A DNA stretch of 64,000 nucleotides, taken from NCBI RefSeq assembly GCF_019703835.1, contig NZ_AP023054.1, positions 3,285,580 to 3,349,579 of the forward strand. Direction: 5' to 3'. The translations under genes were made by a program, and so were the position numbers. The DNA comes from Thaumasiovibrio subtropicus. GTDB lineage: Bacteria; Pseudomonadota; Gammaproteobacteria; Enterobacterales; Vibrionaceae. Position 1 is the stretch's first letter; every line of letters begins with the position of its first letter. Positions 58,740-64,000 of the stretch are shown in pieces. Below the pieces are notes generated by a model. That model was not told the origin of the DNA and searched no databases. It was given only the letters and a program-made list of their open reading frames with translations.

Positions 58740-59242
58740 TTTATCGCAAAGTATGCCTGTTCAGCGACCCTGAACACTTGCTGAATGGGTAGCGAACTAT
58801 TCTTGGGGTCAATATGCACAAAGGTTATACTTACCGCCATCGAGTGCCTTTGCACTTTCCCTGCTAGAACAGTGATGTTCGCAATAATTTGAACTGAGAT
58901 AGCAATTAAAAACAAACTATCGCTAAGCACCCTCTCTATAATGTGCTTAACGCATTGCTTTCCCTTTCTTTTTAATCTCCCTCGCAAGCACGCGAATGAC
59001 GGGTCACAAACCATTTAGATGTTTGATCACAACTCTGTAACCTACTGATATTGGTGACATCAATTGATTTAGATCACAGATGTTGCAATTTTTCATCGGA
59101 TTTGAACTTTTTGGACAAAAACACGCGTCAAAATCAAATATTTCGCAAGTTTTGTCCTCTAGAATGATTTTCAGGATTTCAAGGTAAAGGTGCGCATTTC
59201 GCGCCTTATTCGTTTTATTAGTCTTTCCTCCGGAGAATAGCT
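58740..59242. other. Intergenic region between epmA and frdA
   Basis: Minus-strand frames here have no convincing composition. It holds the epmA and frd promoters, including an FNR-like site at 59064-59077. Confidence 0.5.
59064..59077. promoter_or_regulatory. Probable FNR box upstream of frdABCD
   Basis: TTGATTTAGATCAC matches TTGAT-N4-ATCAA except for the last base. It lies about 165 bp upstream of the frdA start, consistent with anaerobic activation of fumarate reductase. Confidence 0.6.
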
Positions 59243-61057
59243 GTGAAAACAATCACCACAGATATCGCTGTCGTCGGTGCTGGCGGCGCAGGTCTTCGTA
59301 CTGCGATTGCTGCTGCTGAAGCAAACCCAGAGCTCGAGATTGCTCTGATCTCCAAAGTTTACCCAATGCGTTCGCACACTGTAGCAGCCGAAGGCGGCTC
59401 TGCAGCGGTTATCAAGGATGAAGATAGCCTAGACAATCACTTCAACGATACCGTTGGTGGTGGTGACTGGTTATGTGAACAGGATGTGGTTGAATATTTT
59501 GTTGAGAACGCTACCCGTGAGATGACCCAACTTGAACAGTGGGGCTGTCCATGGAGCCGCAAAGAAAACGGTGACGTTAACGTGCGTCGTTTCGGCGGTA
59601 TGAAAGTAGAGCGTACGTGGTTTGCCGCTGACAAAACTGGCTTCCACATGCTGCACACCCTCTTCCAAACGTCTATCAAGTATGACCAAATCAACCGCTT
59701 TGACGAGTACTTCGTTGTTGATTTGATCGTCTCTGATGGCCAAGTGCAAGGCCTGATTGCCATTCATATGGCAGAAGGTGAACTGATCTGCATTAAAGCA
59801 AAATCCGTCGTCCTGGCGACTGGTGGTGCAGGCCGAGTGTACAACGTCAACACGAATGGCGGCATCGTGACTGGTGACGGTATGGCAATGGCTTATCGCC
59901 ATGGTGTACCTTTGCGTGATATGGAGTTTGTTCAGTATCACCCAACTGGCCTACCGGGTACGGGTATCTTGATGACGGAAGGTTGTCGTGGTGAAGGTGG
60001 TATCATCGTCAACAAAAACGGTTACCGTTACCTACAAGACTACGGCATGGGCCCAGAAACCCCTGTTGGCCAACCAAAGAACAAATACATGGAACTTGGT
60101 CCTCGTGACAAGGTTTCTCAAGCGTTCTGGCATGAGCAGCAAAAAGGCAACACCATCGAGCACCCACTCGGTGACGTGGTACACCTTGATCTTCGCCACC
60201 TCGGTGAAGAGTACTTACAAGAACGCCTACCGTTCATTTGTGAGCTATCTAAAGCGTATGTCAACGTTGACCCAGCGAAAGAGCCAATTCCAATTCGCCC
60301 AACGGTTCACTACACCATGGGTGGTATTGAAACAGACAAGAACAACGAAACTCGCATCAAAGGCTTGTTCGCTGTTGGTGAGTGTTCTTCCGTTGGTCTA
60401 CACGGCGCTAACCGCTTAGGCTCTAACTCGCTTGCCGAGCTTGTTGTCTTTGGCCGTTTGGCCGGTGAGCAAGCCGTTGCTCGTACCGCTGAATTCAAAG
60501 GCTGGGATGACAATGCAGTAGAAGCGGCCATTGCTGATGTTCAAGCGCGTATCGACGCACTAATGAACCAAGAAGGCGATGAAAACTGGGCTGATATCCG
60601 CACTGAAATGGGTAAATCCATGGAAGCAGGTTGTGGTATCTACCGCCGTGAAGACTTAATGCAAGCGACTGTCGACAAATTGGCAGAGCTACGCGCACGC
60701 TTCAAAAACATCAGCATCAAAGATAAAGGCAAAGTGTTCAACACCGACCTACTTTACGCTATCGAAGTGGGCTATGGCCTTGAAGTTGCTGAAGCAATGG
60801 CACACTCAGCCATCTTACGTCGTGAATCACGTGGTGCTCACCAACGTCTAGACGATGGCTGTACTGAGCGTGATGACGTGAACTTCCTAAAACACTCTCT
60901 AGCTTTCTACAATGGTGACGACGCACCTCGCATTGAATACAGCGACGTGACCATCACTAAGTCTCAGCCTAAAGCCCGTCTATACGGTGCTGAAGCAGAA
61001 GCTGCAGAAGCTGCTGCCAAAGCTGCGAAGAAAGAAGCTGCAGAGAAGGAGGCTTAA
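59243..61057 (+). CDS. frdA: Fumarate reductase flavoprotein subunit
   Basis: 604 residues, GTG start with GGAG upstream. The catalytic subunit reduces fumarate to succinate in anaerobic respiration. The FAD-binding [15 protein letters not shown], the His-FAD attachment [13 protein letters not shown], the substrate site [21 protein letters not shown] and [10 protein letters not shown] are present. A short Ala/Glu/Lys-rich C-terminal tail follows. First gene of frdABCD. Confidence 0.97.
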   Translation: MKTITTDIAVVGAGGAGLRTAIAAAEANPELEIALISKVYPMRSHTVAAEGGSAAVIKDEDSLDNHFNDTVGGGDWLCEQDVVEYFVENATREMTQLEQWGCPWSRKENGDVNVRRFGGMKVERTWFAADKTGFHMLHTLFQTSIKYDQINRFDEYFVVDLIVSDGQVQGLIAIHMAEGELICIKAKSVVLATGGAGRVYNVNTNGGIVTGDGMAMAYRHGVPLRDMEFVQYHPTGLPGTGILMTEGCRGEGGIIVNKNGYRYLQDYGMGPETPVGQPKNKYMELGPRDKVSQAFWHEQQKGNTIEHPLGDVVHLDLRHLGEEYLQERLPFICELSKAYVNVDPAKEPIPIRPTVHYTMGGIETDKNNETRIKGLFAVGECSSVGLHGANRLGSNSLAELVVFGRLAGEQAVARTAEFKGWDDNAVEAAIADVQARIDALMNQEGDENWADIRTEMGKSMEAGCGIYRREDLMQATVDKLAELRARFKNISIKDKGKVFNTDLLYAIEVGYGLEVAEAMAHSAILRRESRGAHQRLDDGCTERDDVNFLKHSLAFYNGDDAPRIEYSDVTITKSQPKARLYGAEAEAAEAAAKAAKKEAAEKEA

Positions 61058-61059
61058 TC

Positions 61060-61797
61060 ATGTCTGCGAATCGTATCCAAAAAGTCGATATCCTACGTTA
61101 CGACCCATTAAAAGATGCAGAACCTTACCTGCAAACTTTCGAAGTCCCGTTTGACGAAACAATGTCAGTACTGGACGCGCTAGGTTACATCAAAGATAAC
61201 CTAGATAAAGATCTGGCTTACCGTTGGTCTTGCCGTATGGCGATCTGTGGTTCTTGTGGTCTGATGGTCAACAAGGTGCCAAAACTGGCCTGTAAGACTT
61301 TCCTACGTGACTACCCGAACGGCCTAACTATTGAGCCGTTAGCAAACTTTGCTATCGAGAAAGACTTGATCGTCGACATGACGCCGTTCATCGAGCGACT
61401 AGAAGCCATCAAGCCTTACATCATCGGTAACGATCGTACGCCAGAAGAAGGGCCAAACAACCAAACGCCAGCGCAAATGGCGAAGTACAAGCAGTTCGCG
61501 AACTGCATCAACTGTGGCCTCTGCTACGCAGCATGTCCTCAGTTTGGTTTGAACCCTGAATTCATCGGTCCAGCCGCACTTACACTCGCTCACCGCTACA
61601 ACCTAGATAGTCGTGACAATGGTGCAGCAGAGCGTATGAAGCTTATCAATGGCGAAAACGGCGCATGGGGCTGTACCTTCGTAGGTTACTGTTCTGAAGT
61701 TTGTCCGAAGAGCGTTGACCCAGCAGGTGCTGTTAACCAAGGTAAAGTTGAGTCTTCTAAAGACTTCGTTATTGCCATGCTAAAACCGGAGGCCTAA
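61060..61797 (+). CDS. frdB: Fumarate reductase iron-sulfur subunit
   Basis: 245 residues with the [2Fe-2S] site ([12 protein letters not shown] ... C) and the [4Fe-4S]/[3Fe-4S] sites [13 protein letters not shown] and [11 protein letters not shown]. Transfers electrons from menaquinol via FrdCD to FrdA. Starts 2 bp after frdA with a GGAGG site. Confidence 0.97.
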   Translation: MSANRIQKVDILRYDPLKDAEPYLQTFEVPFDETMSVLDALGYIKDNLDKDLAYRWSCRMAICGSCGLMVNKVPKLACKTFLRDYPNGLTIEPLANFAIEKDLIVDMTPFIERLEAIKPYIIGNDRTPEEGPNNQTPAQMAKYKQFANCINCGLCYAACPQFGLNPEFIGPAALTLAHRYNLDSRDNGAAERMKLINGENGAWGCTFVGYCSEVCPKSVDPAGAVNQGKVESSKDFVIAMLKPEA

Positions 61798-61799
61798 TC

Positions 61800-62183
61800 A
61801 TGAGCAATCGTAAGCCTTACGTTCGCGAAATGAAACGTACTTGGTGGAAAGATCACCCTTTCTACCGCTTCTACATGGTGCGTGAAGCCACCGTGTTACC
61901 ACTGATCTTATTCACGCTTTTCCTCACCGCCGGTCTTGGCAGTTTGGTATTAGGTGAAGCGGCTTGGAATGGCTGGTTAGGCTTTATGCGTAACCCAGTC
62001 GTTATCGCCATCAACATTGTTGCGTTGGCGGGTAGCCTATTCCACGCACAGACCTTCTTTAGCATGATGCCTCAGGTAATGCCTATTAAAGTAAAAGGCA
62101 AAGCGCTGGATAAGAAGATCATCGTCCTTGCACAGTGGGCAGCCGTTGCAGCTATCTCACTCGTTGTTCTCGTTCTGGTTTAA
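61800..62183 (+). CDS. frdC: Fumarate reductase membrane anchor subunit C
   Basis: 127 residues with three membrane helices. An N-terminal region [32 protein letters not shown]-type stretch, with key [12 protein letters not shown], matches FrdC. It anchors the enzyme and binds quinone together with FrdD. Confidence 0.95.
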   Translation: MSNRKPYVREMKRTWWKDHPFYRFYMVREATVLPLILFTLFLTAGLGSLVLGEAAWNGWLGFMRNPVVIAINIVALAGSLFHAQTFFSMMPQVMPIKVKGKALDKKIIVLAQWAAVAAISLVVLVLV

Positions 62184-62193
62184 GGAGTCTATC

Positions 62194-62556
62194 GTGGTAA
62201 ATCGCAATCCTCAACGTTCAGACGAACCAGTTTGGTGGGGCCTATTCGGTGCCGGTGGTACTTGGTTCGCAATGATCACACCGATCACAGTGCTAGTACT
62301 GGGTATCCTCGTACCTATGGGTGTTATCAATGCAGAAGCATTGAGCTACGAGCGCGTCAGTGCTTTTGTTAGCAGCTGGATTGGTATGGCCTTCACTGTG
62401 TGTACGTTGGCACTACCAATGTGGCACGCAATGCACCGTGTTCACCACGGCATGCACGATCTTAAGTTCCACACAGGTGTGGTTGGTAAGATCGCTTGTT
62501 ATGTTGCTGCATACACTGTCTCTATCCTCGCGGTTGTGTTTGTCTTCATGGTCTAA
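62194..62556 (+). CDS. frdD: Fumarate reductase membrane anchor subunit D
   Basis: 120 residues from the GTG at 62194 ([12 protein letters not shown] when read as start), with AAGGAG upstream. Three membrane helices; [15 protein letters not shown] and [11 protein letters not shown] are typical of FrdD. Last gene of the operon. Confidence 0.94.
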   Translation: MVNRNPQRSDEPVWWGLFGAGGTWFAMITPITVLVLGILVPMGVINAEALSYERVSAFVSSWIGMAFTVCTLALPMWHAMHRVHHGMHDLKFHTGVVGKIACYVAAYTVSILAVVFVFMV

Positions 62557-62574
62557 GCTCACGCAAGGTAAAGA

Positions 62575-62604
62575 AAAACACCGCCAGACTGGCGGTGTTT
62601 TTTT
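62575..62604. terminator. Terminator after frdD
   Basis: A stem ACACCGCCAG / CTGGCGGTGT flanked by A- and T-runs. It lies between frdD and the convergent SPFH gene, so it probably works in both directions. Confidence 0.85.
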
Positions 62605-62637
62605 ATGTATTGCGCCTAGACGCAAAAAACATAGGCG

Positions 62638-63990
62638 TTAGTTTGAATGACCATCAATAATCTTTTCTGCTTGCTCTAGTATGCCTAACGCACCAAAGCC
62701 TGTAATGACATCTAAGTTAGTGGTTAGCTTGCCGCCATCACCACCACCAAAATAGTTTTTCGGCATTGTTACTTGGTACTCTTTCAGGTTGCTATAGAGC
62801 GAGACTGAAATGTCACGATTTAACTCTGCCAAATAAACATCACTGTTATTGCCAAAGACACTGTACTTAGCTTGCAGTACCTCAGCCTCTGCACGCCCTT
62901 TAGCAAGAATCGCCTTCGCTTCATACTCAGCGGCAAGCGCGTTCGCTTGCTGAATAGCCAGATTAGCTTCCGCGACCGCTAGCTCCTTCTCTTTTTCCAC
63001 TTCCGAGATGCGCTTGGTCTTTTCGACTTCAACCACTTCTCGTTCAGCGATTTGTTTAGCAACCTCGACTTCTTTTTGCTGCGCAATAATCGCGAGCTCT
63101 TTGGCACGCTGCGCATCTTGCACTTCTTTGGTACGCTGAATTTCCTTTCTCAACTGCTCCGTTTCCGCCTGCGCTTTTGATGTCTCTTGTTCTTGGATGG
63201 CACGAATTCTATCCGCAACTAAACGCTTTTTATCTGCGAGTAAGCGATTGAGTTGCTCTTCTGGTTTAGGGTCACCAATGGTTACTTGGGTCACTTCAAT
63301 ACCATACTGGCTCAACGGGTTTTCTTGGCGAATCGGTTGATCATTACGGTCCAACACCGGTACCGTCTTCCAGACGGCTTGTGAGCTACGCTGCAGTTGC
63401 TTGGAGTTCGCTTGATCAACCCCCACAGGCGCAAGCTCTAGCTGTTCCACTTCCACTTTGCGGCGCTCTGTCATGTATATTCCATCACGCAGTTGATCAC
63501 CCAGCTTCGCTTTGAACTGATTCAATCCGCCTTGGAAGAACTCCTCACCTGTATATTGGGTTGCCGTAATGACCGTCACGTTACGCGCATTTTTTACCAA
63601 AAGTGCATCAATTAAGTTGCCATTGTTTCGAAATTCGCGATGCATTTTTTTCACCGCATCAGGGTTCAATGAGAGCTTGAAGCGGAAAGTGACGGGGATC
63701 TCGCCGACATAGGTATCGGCAAAGCGCACCTGGATTGGTGGCAAGCGCTGATAAAAGTCTTCCCCTGTCGTATTGCCATACGAGACAGTGATGACTTGAT
63801 CATATTTAGTAATACGCGACAGAAAAGGGACACGAAAGTGTAAGCCCGGCTCTGTAAAGACGTCGAGTTTACCTGTGATGTTATTTTGATGAACATAGGT
63901 ATACCCGGCATCCGTCATCAATACTGACTGGCTCCCCACCCCCAATGCAGCAAGCAATAATCCGCCACCGACAATTGTCTTTACTGACAT
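62638..63990 (-). CDS. SPFH/prohibitin-domain membrane protein
   Basis: 450 residues: an N-terminal membrane anchor (VGGGLLLAALGVGSQSVLM), an SPFH domain (TEPGLHFRVPFLSRITKYD), and a long Glu/Lys/Ala-rich coiled-coil C-terminus (about residues 265-395), ending with a Gly-rich segment. Such proteins scaffold membrane microdomains or modulate proteases. It resembles HflC/HflK and stomatin-type proteins but has no obvious partner here. The 5' end lies just within the window. Confidence 0.85.
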   Translation of the reverse strand: MSVKTIVGGGLLLAALGVGSQSVLMTDAGYTYVHQNNITGKLDVFTEPGLHFRVPFLSRITKYDQVITVSYGNTTGEDFYQRLPPIQVRFADTYVGEIPVTFRFKLSLNPDAVKKMHREFRNNGNLIDALLVKNARNVTVITATQYTGEEFFQGGLNQFKAKLGDQLRDGIYMTERRKVEVEQLELAPVGVDQANSKQLQRSSQAVWKTVPVLDRNDQPIRQENPLSQYGIEVTQVTIGDPKPEEQLNRLLADKKRLVADRIRAIQEQETSKAQAETEQLRKEIQRTKEVQDAQRAKELAIIAQQKEVEVAKQIAEREVVEVEKTKRISEVEKEKELAVAEANLAIQQANALAAEYEAKAILAKGRAEAEVLQAKYSVFGNNSDVYLAELNRDISVSLYSNLKEYQVTMPKNYFGGGDGGKLTTNLDVITGFGALGILEQAEKIIDGHSN

Positions 63991-64000
63991 ACGAAATGAC

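Overview
The window looks like a chromosomal segment of a marine or halophilic member of the Vibrionaceae. The evidence is motX (sodium-driven polar flagellum), a cheX gene, and the gene order amiB-mutL-miaA-hfq-hflX-hflK-hflC-purA and queG-tRNA-orn-rsgA-psd shared with other gammaproteobacteria. Base composition looks near 50% GC by eye, which would suit Salinivibrio or Grimontia better than most Vibrio, but the genus is a guess.

Layout. 1-3487: cysJ (its 3' part lies outside the window), a small unknown gene, an outer-membrane beta-barrel protein, pspG and dusA. 3413-18677: an integrated prophage of about 15.2 kb, bounded by a 21-bp direct repeat of the dusA 5' coding region. It replaces the first codons of dusA with its own; the original dusA 5' end is stranded at 18657-18746. 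18747-31460: zur, cheX, a cold-shock gene, pgi, a YjbQ-family gene, an Omp85-like gene, alr, dnaB, the rpsF-priB-rpsR-rplI operon, an AraC-type regulator and a secreted esterase. 31561-49555: rlmB, rnr, motX, purA, the hfl/hfq/mia/mut cluster, amiB, tsaE, nnr and, divergently, queG. 49556-50128: a non-coding stretch with several DnaA-box-like sequences, at the place where E. coli has datA. 50129-52098: a tandem array of four tRNA-fMet and six tRNA-Gly(GCC) genes, alternating with ten degenerate tRNA-like copies. 52224-63990: orn, rsgA, psd, an SLC13 transporter, a DMT-family exporter, epmA, frdABCD and an SPFH-domain gene.

The prophage is the most interesting part. Its gene set resembles corticoviruses (PM2): an HUH rolling-circle replication protein, a very small FtsK/HerA-type packaging ATPase, a roughly 277-residue presumptive double-jelly-roll capsid protein, a spike-like protein, a P5-like virion muralytic protein, and many tiny membrane proteins expected of an internal-membrane virus. 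These form one long minus-strand run with frequent stop/start overlaps. An S24-type repressor faces a PrtN-like activator and early genes across a 27-bp palindrome. Two accessory units look acquired: an AT-rich, frameshifted membrane-protein gene inserted on the opposite strand between the ATPase and capsid genes, and a YafO-like toxin operon next to the right attachment site, with a 19-bp tandem repeat over the antitoxin/toxin junction.

Family assignments rest on motif recognition by eye; no database search was run.
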